A stretch of DNA of 64,000 nt from assembly GCA_903970475.1 (NCBI GenBank), contig CAJCIQ010000163.1:1-64000 (forward strand), in the 5' to 3' direction. Below the pieces are notes generated by a model that worked only from the letters and a program-made list of their open reading frames with translations, made no database searches and was not told the DNA's origin. A program made the translations under genes and the position numbers. How positions within the stretch are numbered: the stretch's first letter is position 1; each line of letters starts with the position of its first letter. Source of the stretch: Beijerinckiaceae bacterium. Lineage in GTDB: Bacteria; Bacteroidota; Bacteroidia; Chitinophagales; Chitinophagaceae. Below are positions 54,082-62,067 of the stretch, piece by piece.

Positions 54082-57000
54082 TTACAGAGTAAGGTTTATA
54101 CCAGCCAGGAAAGTCCTGGTAGGAGGATAAATGCCATAGTCGATTCCGGCCTTCGTATTGTCTGTGTCGTAGAAGTTGGCTTCGGGATCGTAGCCCGTAT
54201 ATTTGGTCAAGGTCCACAGGTTCTGCACGGACACATACACCCTGATTTGTTTGGTTTTCACCGTACCCGTTCCGTTGGGGAAGGTATAGCCAAGGGACAG
54301 GTTCTTCAACTTGAGGTAAGAGCCATTTTCTATGTAACGATCTGTCACTTGCGGAACCGGAGAATCGGTCGCCCTGGCGACGGTACCATTAGGATTTGAA
54401 GGGCTCCAGCGATTCAACAAAGTAGAAGACACGTTCAAAGAAAGGGTGGGTCTTTCCAGCGTCTGCTGAAGGAGGTTGAAGATCTTGTTCCCATAAGAAC
54501 CCTGGAACAGGAAGGAAAGGTCAAAATGTTTGTACGTAATCGTATTGGAGAACCCATAGGTCCATTTAGGCTGAGAGCTACCCAGATTATGTTTATCGGC
54601 AGTAGTGATTTTGCCATCATTGTTCCAGTCTACATACTTCGTGTCCCCTTCCTTCTGAGGCACACCAGCTAGCGTAGGAACACCTTTGGCAATGTCGGAA
54701 GCTGTGAGCAGCCCATTGGTGGAATAGCCCCAGAAAGTACCCACGGGCAAGCCCACTGCGACGTTCACGGGAGACACCTGTCCGGTGGGAGCCAGGGGAA
54801 AATAGCTACTTACCCCAGGTCCCAGGTTGAGTATTTTATTTTTATTGGTGGCCAGTATAAGCGTTGACTTCCAGGAAAAGTCCTTAGCCCTGATGTTTTC
54901 CGTATTGACGGAAAATTCAAATCCTTTGTTGGATACGCTGCCCACATTTTCCAGCTCACTGGCATAGCCCGTATACAAAGGAAGGGGTACATTCAACAAG
55001 AGGTCCGTTGTTTTCTTGGTATATACATCAGCCACCACGTTGACCCTGTTATTCCATAATCCGAGGTCAATACCTGCATCATACTGGGTCGTGGTTTCCC
55101 ATTTCAAGTCGGGATTAGCCAGTTGAACAGGTGCAATACCTGTTACCAGGGTTGAGTTGAAGTAATAGTTACTGGGAGCCAAAGCCGCCAATGAACTGTA
55201 AGGGGGTACTTCAGAGTTACCCGTTTGCCCGCCGGTCAGGCGTAGCTTCAGGTTAGAGATGGTATGTTTGGCCCTTTCAAAAAAGGACTCCTGGTTCACA
55301 TTCCAGCTTAATCCCACAGAAGGGAACAAGCCCCATTTATGGTTGGCGCCAAGCACGGAACTTCCATCGGCACGACCGGAAACGGTGACATTATACTTAT
55401 GGTTATAGGAGTAGGAAACCCTGGCCAGGTAAGAGTTCAGGGCAGAAGTATGGGCATTGGAGGAACCCAGTACCGGCGTTCCTGCATAACCCAGGTCATT
55501 GAAAGATGTCAGGTTATTGGGGAATTTCTCCGCATTGGTCACCACGGACTGATCCTTTTCTGCCTGGGTTGTATACCCCACCAGGGCAGTCAGGAAATGG
55601 AGGTCCCTGAAAACATGATCATACGTTACCGTATTCTCATTGACCCAAGTTGTCACCGACGCGTTGCCAATGGAAGCATATCCCGAAGCAGGATAGCCCG
55701 CAGAAGTAAAGGTGGGTGCATAGTAGTTCTGTTTGGTATTGATCAGGTCAGCCCCAATGGTAGACTTCAACGTCAGGTCGGGGAAAAGTTTATATTCTGC
55801 CGCAAAATTGCCCAAAGTCCTGGTCAGCAGGCTCTGGTTAGTCGTAGCCGTGATGTCCTGGAGCGGATTGGTCGGCGTCGTCAGGTAGGGACTATTGGTA
55901 TTGTAAGTCCCGTTGGCATTGTAAATGGGGACCACAGGCGTTGTCGTCAACAACGTAGAATAAGCATTACTGAATTGAATGCTCTCATAACTACTGCCCT
56001 GGAGTTCATCCTGAATGGAACGGCTTCCAAAGGCATTCACAGACACCTTGAACCGGTCTGTAACGTTGCGTTCATAGTTGATCCTACCTGAATACCGTTT
56101 GAAATCAGAAGCCACAATGACCCCATCCTGGTCAAAATAATTGCCAGAGATCAGGTACCTGGATTTATCGTCCCCACCGGAAACGGACAATTCATGGTTT
56201 TGTTCCGTAGCTGTCCTTAAGGCTGCGTTCTGCCAGTTGGAACCTGTTCCCAAAGCAGCAATCTGAGCAGCCGTATATGTTTGTGGGACCCCATCGCTGA
56301 TATTGACATCATTGATCAGCGATCCCCATTGGGAGGCATCCATCAGGTGCAATTGCTTAGACACCTTCTGCGTGCCCACATAAGGACTATAATTTACTTC
56401 AGCGCCATTTTTCTTACCCTTGCGGGTCGTGATGATCACTACTCCATTGGCGCCCCTGGAACCATATATAGCAGTAGCTGAAGCATCTTTGAGCACTTCA
56501 ATAGATTCAATGTCCGAGGGATTGATGGTGGATAAAGCATTCACTGAGGCCCCGGAAGTGGCGCCCGTATTTACATAGTCATTGTCATTATACACAATGA
56601 AGCCATCTATCACATACAGAGGCGCATTGCCAAAAGAAATGGAGTTTCCACCCCTTACCCTGATCGTGGCCGTACTCCCAGGTTGCCCATTGCTTTGGGT
56701 AACCGATACACCGGAAACCCCACCCTGGAGCAGATTATCGAAGGAGACAGCCGGTTGAGTCAAGAGGTTTTTAGAAACCGTAGCAACCGATCCCGTCAGG
56801 TCACTCTTGCGTTGGGTACCATAACCCACGATCAATACTTCACCCAGGGCGCCATTGGTTGAAGTGAGCTGAATATCCACGTGCCCATAGCTCTGGATGT
56901 TGACCTCTTTGGTCTTATAACCCGTATAGCTTATGCTGTAGGTAACCGGAACGCGTTGTCCCGTGATAAATTTGAATTCCCCATCCTGATCGGCCACTAC

Positions 57001-57312
57001 CTGGTGGGTGGTGCCAAGGATATGAATAACGGCTCCAGGTAAAGGTTCCTTTGTTTTGTCATCAATGACCCTTCCGACAAGCCGGACATTATTGTTTGGA
57101 TTGGAAGCTTCGCCCTCCCCCCCGTTGGATTTTACAGGCGAGGAGCCCGCGCCATTTGTAGTTTGACCTCCGCTGGTTTGGCTACCGCCATTTGTGGTTT
57201 GACCGCCGCCGTTTGTAGTTTGACCCAGGCTGGACAAGGAGTTAACGCCCAGGCTGGACACTATCAGGCACCAGGGAATAATACTTTTTCGATACCTTTG
57301 AAAAAGATGCAT
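54082..57312 (-). CDS. SusC/RagA TonB-linked outer-membrane receptor, N-terminal GQTTNGG repeats
   Basis: The protein has 1076 residues from the ATG ending at 57312 (or 1083 from 57333). The signal peptide (SIIPWCLIVSSLGVNSLSSL) is followed by a low-complexity GQTTNGG-like repeat and then a carboxypeptidase-regulatory-like domain (VRLVGRVIDDKTKEPLPGAV). The plug contains IVGYGTQRKSDLTGSVATVS, TATIRVRGGNS and APLYVIDGF, and the barrel ends TRTFLAGINLTL. It lacks an STN domain and has no sigma/FecR neighbour, unlike the first SusC in this window, so control must differ; a possible antisense RNA covers its start. It pairs with SusD two bases downstream. Confidence 0.95.
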   Translation of the reverse strand: MHLFQRYRKSIIPWCLIVSSLGVNSLSSLGQTTNGGGQTTNGGSQTSGGQTTNGAGSSPVKSNGGEGEASNPNNNVRLVGRVIDDKTKEPLPGAVIHILGTTHQVVADQDGEFKFITGQRVPVTYSISYTGYKTKEVNIQSYGHVDIQLTSTNGALGEVLIVGYGTQRKSDLTGSVATVSKNLLTQPAVSFDNLLQGGVSGVSVTQSNGQPGSTATIRVRGGNSISFGNAPLYVIDGFIVYNDNDYVNTGATSGASVNALSTINPSDIESIEVLKDASATAIYGSRGANGVVIITTRKGKKNGAEVNYSPYVGTQKVSKQLHLMDASQWGSLINDVNISDGVPQTYTAAQIAALGTGSNWQNAALRTATEQNHELSVSGGDDKSRYLISGNYFDQDGVIVASDFKRYSGRINYERNVTDRFKVSVNAFGSRSIQDELQGSSYESIQFSNAYSTLLTTTPVVPIYNANGTYNTNSPYLTTPTNPLQDITATTNQSLLTRTLGNFAAEYKLFPDLTLKSTIGADLINTKQNYYAPTFTSAGYPASGYASIGNASVTTWVNENTVTYDHVFRDLHFLTALVGYTTQAEKDQSVVTNAEKFPNNLTSFNDLGYAGTPVLGSSNAHTSALNSYLARVSYSYNHKYNVTVSGRADGSSVLGANHKWGLFPSVGLSWNVNQESFFERAKHTISNLKLRLTGGQTGNSEVPPYSSLAALAPSNYYFNSTLVTGIAPVQLANPDLKWETTTQYDAGIDLGLWNNRVNVVADVYTKKTTDLLLNVPLPLYTGYASELENVGSVSNKGFEFSVNTENIRAKDFSWKSTLILATNKNKILNLGPGVSSYFPLAPTGQVSPVNVAVGLPVGTFWGYSTNGLLTASDIAKGVPTLAGVPQKEGDTKYVDWNNDGKITTADKHNLGSSQPKWTYGFSNTITYKHFDLSFLFQGSYGNKIFNLLQQTLERPTLSLNVSSTLLNRWSPSNPNGTVARATDSPVPQVTDRYIENGSYLKLKNLSLGYTFPNGTGTVKTKQIRVYVSVQNLWTLTKYTGYDPEANFYDTDNTKAGIDYGIYPPTRTFLAGINLTL
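57151..57226. repeat. Short in-frame repeats coding GQTTNGG/SQTSGG in susC
   Basis: Four degenerate repeats of 18-21 bases, seen on the plus strand as variants of GCCATTTGTAGTTTGACC, encode the Gly/Thr/Asn-rich linker at about residues 30-55 of the second SusC, between signal peptide and first domain. Such arrays can vary in copy number by slippage. Confidence 0.7.
57293..57300 (+). promoter_or_regulatory. TAnnTTTG -7 box of a putative antisense transcript
   Basis: TACCTTTG is a perfect match on the plus strand, inside the first codons of the minus-strand susC. It points outward through the susC start codon toward the terminator at 57391-57423. No -33 TTG at the usual distance is evident, so support is partial. 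Confidence 0.35.
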
Positions 57313-57423
57313 GTGAATGATTTTATCGTTCATGTAATTCCGATGAACTTCAGTAGGTGATTGGCGTTACGTTACTGGATTCATCTTCCCGCCGGTAAGG
57401 ATCGCTCCTTACCGGCCTTTTTT
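57307..57423 (+). ncRNA. Putative cis-antisense RNA to the second susC start
   Basis: This is a predicted plus-strand transcript of about 117 nt, beginning about seven bases after the -7 box at 57293-57300 and ending at the strong terminator at 57391-57423. It would be complementary to the susC start codon and 5' leader and carries no ORF of note. Antisense RNAs at the 5' end of susC homologues that repress polysaccharide-use loci are established in Bacteroides (the DonS type). Assignment here is by position and terminator only; both transcript ends are estimated. Confidence 0.4.
57391..57423 (+). terminator. Strong plus-strand intrinsic terminator facing away from susC
   Basis: GCCGGTAAGGA (57391-57401) and TCCTTACCGGC (57406-57416) form a perfect 11-base stem with a TCGC loop, followed by CTTTTTT. 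The T-tract is only on the plus strand; on the minus strand the hairpin is followed by GGGAAG. No plus-strand protein gene ends here, so an unannotated plus-strand transcript is implied. Confidence 0.85.
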
Positions 57424-57453
57424 CTTCATTTGTTCGGTTGGAAAACTGGACTG

Positions 57454-57576
57454 TCAACAACAACAACAACAATCCTTTTCAGAAGGGCAACAATCGGCGG
57501 GAACGTCCATGGACTCACGGGCGGCATAATGAATAAAGAGGGGCATGTAGGCCCTCAAAGAGGGAATGACTTTCAT
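57454..57576 (-). CDS. 40-residue Cys-rich ORF ending in five cysteines
   Basis: The frame from the ATG ending at 57576 encodes 40 residues: MKVIPSLRAYMPLFIHYAAR, then ESMDVPADCCPSEKDCCCCC and a TGA. Seven of the last twelve residues are Cys. The last five codons are TGT, a CAA/TTG microsatellite on the plus strand, but the CC pair in PADCCPSEKD is coded by TGT TGC outside that repeat. No signal peptide is seen. It could be a metal-binding peptide or a modified-peptide precursor; no family is known to me. It is on the same strand as, and 188 bases behind, the decayed moaA-moeA fusion. Reality as a gene is uncertain. Confidence 0.45.
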   Translation of the reverse strand: MKVIPSLRAYMPLFIHYAARESMDVPADCCPSEKDCCCCC

Positions 57577-57626
57577 AACAGTCTTATTGCAGTTAATCAA
57601 TAATGGTACAAATTAAAGGTAAAATT

Positions 57627-57659
57627 ATTAGTCTACATAATTAGTAGAGTAATTTTTTT
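57627..57659. terminator. AT-rich hairpin with T-tract, possibly bidirectional
   Basis: ATTAGTCTAC (57627-57636) and GTAGAGTAAT (57644-57653) pair with one mismatch around a seven-base loop, followed by six T on the plus strand and a weaker AATTTTA on the minus strand. It could end transcripts from the moaA-moeA remnant. The remaining sequence from 57577 to 57763 is AT-rich and has no other feature that I can support. Confidence 0.4.
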
Positions 57660-57763
57660 ATGAATTGTAGCACGAACCATCGTTCGTCCTTGCAGCACCT
57701 ACCGAATGTCGTATGCAAGTTCCATCCTTATTGGATGGGTAAAAAGTGCACTCAGACCTGCCT

Positions 57764-59635
57764 CTATGGATTGGGCAACAAGTGCACTTCGACAGGTGCT
57801 CCCGCCGGGCAATGCATAGTCTCAGCATCCACCTGTACGAGGCAATTAGCCTGGGCAAAGGAGCTTAGACGATAAGACTCCTGAGCGACCAGGACACGCA
57901 CTGATTGGTCATTGTAATTATAAATAGCCTTGAGAAATTGAGTCAATCCCCTAGGCTTGGAAAAGGGTTCCTCCAGTGGGGCTTTAAATACCTGCAAGCC
58001 GGTTTGCCTGCCCGTCAGGGCGCACAAAGCAGGTAGGACATATTCATAAAAAGCCACGAGGGTGGAAGCCGGGTTTCCCGGCAAACCGAAAATATATTTT
58101 TCGCGGGGGGCCTCCTTTAACCGCCCGAAGAACAATGGTTTGCCGGGCTTCTGCGCTACCCAGTGAAACACCGTTTCTATACCCAGGTTGGCGGCGGCTT
58201 GGGCTACATAATCAAAATCCCCCACACTAACCCCTCCAGTGAGTAATACCATATCATTTTCCCTTAGCGCGCGGATCAGGTTCCCTTCGATGACATGGGG
58301 GATATCTTTTAGGTGGCTAATGGATAGTTTATTAAATCCGTACTGTTTAAGGCCCGAATGTAATGAGTAGGGATTAGCTTCATATACCTCCCCAGGTTCC
58401 AAGGGCAAGCCAGGCTTTTCAGTTCGTTCCCCGTTAGCAGCACACCGCGCCAGATCCCCTGCTTTAATTTCCGCACCTCGTGGTCTTACGTTAATTCCCC
58501 TGGCCAGGTGTTCATCGTTGATAAACAATGTCCCCTCTTCTATTCTGACCTTTTCCTGCATGACAACCGTGTCCGCGCCCTCGGGTAAAGCTCCGCCTGT
58601 AAAGATGCGCGCGGCCTGCCCTGGCTGCAAAGCAACGCCGGAAGGCCGGCCTGCCGGAATGAACCCCTGGATGATAAGGCCACCGGAAGCACCCAGGCTA
58701 CCCTGCGGGCTCAGATTGTCCGATACGCCAGGACCATCCGATACGCCCAACTCGTCCTGCGGGCACCTGGTCCCTCTCTCCTGAAAGTCCTGAAAGGATA
58801 GGGCGTAGCCATCCATGGATGATTGGTCAAAAGTACCCGTCGGTCCGGATTCAACAGTACCCATAAGCCCGGGTTCAACAGTACTCGCCGACCCTGATCT
58901 ATATGCGCCCACCGACCTTGATTCAGAAGCACCTGACGGGGCGAGCACCCTATAAACTTTAGCCGTCGCATTGACATCCCCGTGGAGTGGCTCAATTGCA
59001 TACCGGGCTTCAATGGTTTCCAATATTTCTGGAGTGGTTACTACCTTATTACTGGTCCACCCATTACCCTCAAAGGGCATAAATTCTATAAACCGGACAT
59101 TCACAGGGACCCGGGTTGTCCAATGAACGAAATCCATCACTTCATCATCATTCACCCCTTTCATCACCACCATATTGACCTTAACATGGTAACCTTTCCC
59201 GATGGCTTTGTCAATATTCCCTTTGACCAACCCAAATTGATCCCTCCTGGTGATGGAGGCAAATCGCCAGGCTGTAAGGTATCCAAACTTATATTCAGAC
59301 CGCAATCCCGCAAAGTCCAGTACCTCCCAGAACTCGTGAAGTCTGGTACCATTAGTGGTCATGGTTAAAGAAACCGGGAGTACAGACAAGCAACGGATGA
59401 TATCGGCCGCATCTTTTCTTGCCAAAGGTTCTCCTCCTGTCAAACGAATTTTCGTGACCCCTTGCTGGAAAAATACCTTCGCCAGTGTTTCTATCTCGTC
59501 CGGTTGCATCAGGCGGGAGGTGGGTGAAAAGGGGTAAACATCCTAGGGCATGCAGTAAAAACAGCGCAGATTACAGTTATCCGTGAGCGATATCCTCAAA
59601 TAGTCTTGGGTCCTGTGGTAGCCGTCTTGGAGCAT
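57764..59635 (-). pseudogene. Decayed moaA-moeA fusion (molybdenum cofactor synthesis)
   Basis: The frame from the ATG at 59635 reads as MoaA ([19 protein letters not shown], the radical-SAM CxxxCxxC) but meets an in-frame TAG at 59545-59543, where MoaA normally has Glu. It then continues with GVTKIRLTGGEPLARKD. Around 59269-59300 the expected NISLDTLQP is in another frame, implying two compensating indels. MoaA then stops short after NATAKVYRV, before its C-terminal Cys cluster. A repetitive linker leads into MoeA from SSMDGYALSF, without the first MoeA residues. MoeA retains IFTGGALPEGADTVVMQE, TGGVSVGDFDYV and FGLPGNPASTLVAFYEY but lacks about 35 residues after AEIKAGD. These lesions together indicate a non-functional remnant. 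A MoeA-like C-terminal product made from an internal start is possible. Confidence 0.8.
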
Positions 59636-59732
59636 CCCTAAAAATACAACTCCCTGAAGTAACAATTATATAACCCCGAATATTTGCCTTCCCGGAGACT
59701 TATATGGTGATTTGTTAAAATACCTCGAACAC

Positions 59733-61154
59733 ATGTCCATGATTTTTGCCTTGATACGGCTCCCGTACATCGGGGACGTAAATCTCAGCACACCCATCAC
59801 GATCATCTTCATCCTTTGCCTTGTGGCGGTAGTAGGCTTTGAGTTCGTGAACGGATTTCACGACACGGCCAACGCCGTGGCCACGGTGATCTATACCAGG
59901 GCCCTAAAACCCATGGTCGCAGTTCCCTGGTCGGGCGCCTTCAACTTCCTGGGTGTACTAGCCGGGGGTGTTGCGGTGGCCATGGGCATCCTCAAATTAT
60001 TACCCCTCAACGAAATCATGTCCCTCCCTGTAACAGTAGGAGCGTGTTTTGTTCTGGCCGTACTACTGGCTTCCATTGTCTGGAACCTGGGCACCTGGTA
60101 CCTGGGCATTCCCTGTTCCAGCTCCCATACCCTGATCGGCGCTATGATCGGAGCGGGGCTGGCCTTTACCCTATACTACGGAGGGCCGGGCGTAAACTGG
60201 AGCAAAGCAGGCGAAATAGGCATGTCCCTGATCCTGTCCCCCCTGTTTGGGTTCTTCGCGGCAGTTTTGCTCATGTTTTTCCTTAAAAATGTATTGAAAG
60301 CCAACTCCCTTTTTCACGTACCCCAGGGAGAGGACGATAAACCGCCCATACTGATCCGTTTGCTGCTGATTACCACCTGTACGCTGGTGAGCTTTTTCCA
60401 CGGCAGTAACGACGGACAGAAAGGGGTAGGATTGCTGATGCTGATCCTGATAGCCTTTTTGCCGGCCAGCTTTGCCATTGACCGTACGGTGAGCGATACT
60501 ACGCTGCTGACTTACGTAAACAATTCAGAGCAAGTCATCCAAAGGACCCTCAGCGCCCATCCCGGAGACGCTACTTTTATGTCCCTGGATTCTTCTATGA
60601 CTAATCTTCGCACGCAGATCGAACACAAATCCGAAGCAGGCAACACCGCTGTTTTTGGTATCAGGAAACAGATTCAGAAGGTAGCCAAACAAACGGCTGC
60701 GGCTATTGCAGCCCCCAACAGCCCCTTAAGCGCTGAGGATAAAGCCACCCTTTCCAAGTCTGGAAAGGATTTGAATAAAACCACGGAATACGCACCTATC
60801 TGGGCAATAGCCACCATCTCCTTATCCCTGGGTATTGGTACCATGATTGGATGGAAACGCATAGTGGTGACCATCGGTGAGAAAATAGGTAAGGAACACC
60901 TCAACTACGCTCAGGGCGCCACTGCCGAAATCGTGGCTGCGTCCACCATCGGATTGAGCACCTGGTTTGGTCTTCCAGTGAGCACTACCCACGTGTTGTC
61001 CAGCGGTATTGCCGGGGCCATGGTTGCCTCCAAAGGATCAGGCAACCTCAACAACGGCACCCTGCGCAATATTGCCATGGCCTGGATACTGACCCTACCT
61101 ATTTCCCTGGGTCTGGCGTTTGGCCTGTTTGCTTTATTTCACCTATTTGTATAA
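59733..61154 (+). CDS. Low-affinity inorganic phosphate transporter (PiT family)
   Basis: The roughly 473-residue protein has N-terminal GFEFVNGFHDTANAVATVIY (the PiT signature) and a second inverted repeat with FFHGSNDGQKGVGLLMLIL and GLPVSTTHVLSSGIAGAMVA. It has about ten transmembrane helices and a soluble central loop at about 270-340. It moves phosphate (or metal-phosphate) with a cation. An in-frame TTG at 59712 is possible, but the ATG codons at 59733 or 59739 are preferred. It is followed 40 bases later by a universal stress protein gene; the moaA-moeA remnant diverges upstream. Confidence 0.95.
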   Translation: MSMIFALIRLPYIGDVNLSTPITIIFILCLVAVVGFEFVNGFHDTANAVATVIYTRALKPMVAVPWSGAFNFLGVLAGGVAVAMGILKLLPLNEIMSLPVTVGACFVLAVLLASIVWNLGTWYLGIPCSSSHTLIGAMIGAGLAFTLYYGGPGVNWSKAGEIGMSLILSPLFGFFAAVLLMFFLKNVLKANSLFHVPQGEDDKPPILIRLLLITTCTLVSFFHGSNDGQKGVGLLMLILIAFLPASFAIDRTVSDTTLLTYVNNSEQVIQRTLSAHPGDATFMSLDSSMTNLRTQIEHKSEAGNTAVFGIRKQIQKVAKQTAAAIAAPNSPLSAEDKATLSKSGKDLNKTTEYAPIWAIATISLSLGIGTMIGWKRIVVTIGEKIGKEHLNYAQGATAEIVAASTIGLSTWFGLPVSTTHVLSSGIAGAMVASKGSGNLNNGTLRNIAMAWILTLPISLGLAFGLFALFHLFV

Positions 61155-61194
61155 TTTATAGAATATTCTTCTCATCCAACAAAATGGATCATAC

Positions 61195-62016
61195 ATGAAA
61201 AAGATCTTAGTCGCTACCGATTTTTCCTCCTGCGCGGCAAACGCCATGGAATATGCCATGGAACTTGCCAAATTGCTCGAATGGGAAATCTGTGTCATAC
61301 ATGCCATCGGGGTGCTGGAAGGGGTTAACAACAATACCTATAGTGCGCTATATATCAGTGATTACCAAAATCACAAAAAGGAAGCCCTGGATGCCTGGGC
61401 TGCCACATTCCGTACCAGGGATGGATTCAAAAAAATCCCCATTACCACCGTATGTGAGGTTGGTTCTGTCTCCTCCGTACTGGGTAAGTACATAGACAAC
61501 AATCCGGTTGAATTACTGGTCATGGGAAATATGGGCTCTACAGGTATCATCGGGCTGTTTGGTTCCAACGTAAGCTCCATGATTGAAAAGACAAAGACAC
61601 CCATTTTAATTCTTCCTTTAGAAAGCAAATTCACCTACACGCCTACCCTTACACTGGCTACGGACTTCTCGACCAAACTTTCTCCCGAAGACACTACCGT
61701 GCTGGGCGATTTAGCCCAGGCTTTCAGGTCACCTACCGTTACGGTATTAAACGTTATAGAAGGCTCCGATTGGAATACAAAACCAGAAGGGGAAGCCGCG
61801 CTGAGGAGTGCTATCCCAGGTGTTGATTTAGATTTCCATTACATCAGCGAGGAAAATACCATCGAGGGAATCATGAATTTCGTGGTCAGCAATGAAATCG
61901 ACATCCTGTGCCTGGTAAAACATCACCATAACGTGGTCTACAGGTTATTTAACAGGAGCACGGTTAACCAGGTGATGAATCGCTCCGTGAAAGCGATATT
62001 GGTATTGCACGAGTAG
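61195..62016 (+). CDS. Tandem-domain universal stress protein
   Basis: The 273-residue protein has two UspA domains. The first (KKILVATDFSSCAANAMEYA) ends in MGNMGSTGIIGLFGSNVSSM, which matches the G-x2-G-x9-G-S/T ATP-binding motif. The second (TPTLTLATDFSTKLSPEDTT) is degenerate at that site (LVKHHHNVVYRLFNRSTVNQ). Tandem Usp proteins are common in Bacteroidota and help in stress or starvation. It probably shares a transcript with the phosphate transporter. The 51 bases after it hold no terminator. Confidence 0.93.
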   Translation: MKKILVATDFSSCAANAMEYAMELAKLLEWEICVIHAIGVLEGVNNNTYSALYISDYQNHKKEALDAWAATFRTRDGFKKIPITTVCEVGSVSSVLGKYIDNNPVELLVMGNMGSTGIIGLFGSNVSSMIEKTKTPILILPLESKFTYTPTLTLATDFSTKLSPEDTTVLGDLAQAFRSPTVTVLNVIEGSDWNTKPEGEAALRSAIPGVDLDFHYISEENTIEGIMNFVVSNEIDILCLVKHHHNVVYRLFNRSTVNQVMNRSVKAILVLHE

Positions 62017-62067
62017 TGCTGCCAGGTCGCGCAGGATAGCCGCTGCATGAGTCGCGGGCCGCGCAGC

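Noticed and set aside
57660-57875. Cys-rich plus-strand frame of 71 codons
   Set aside because: Its second half is antisense to the MoeA coding end, it has no signal peptide or family pattern, and the Cys content follows from the opposing sequence.
58518-58784. 88-codon plus-strand frame opposite the MoeA part
   Set aside because: It mirrors conserved MoeA motifs in antisense and has no independent support.
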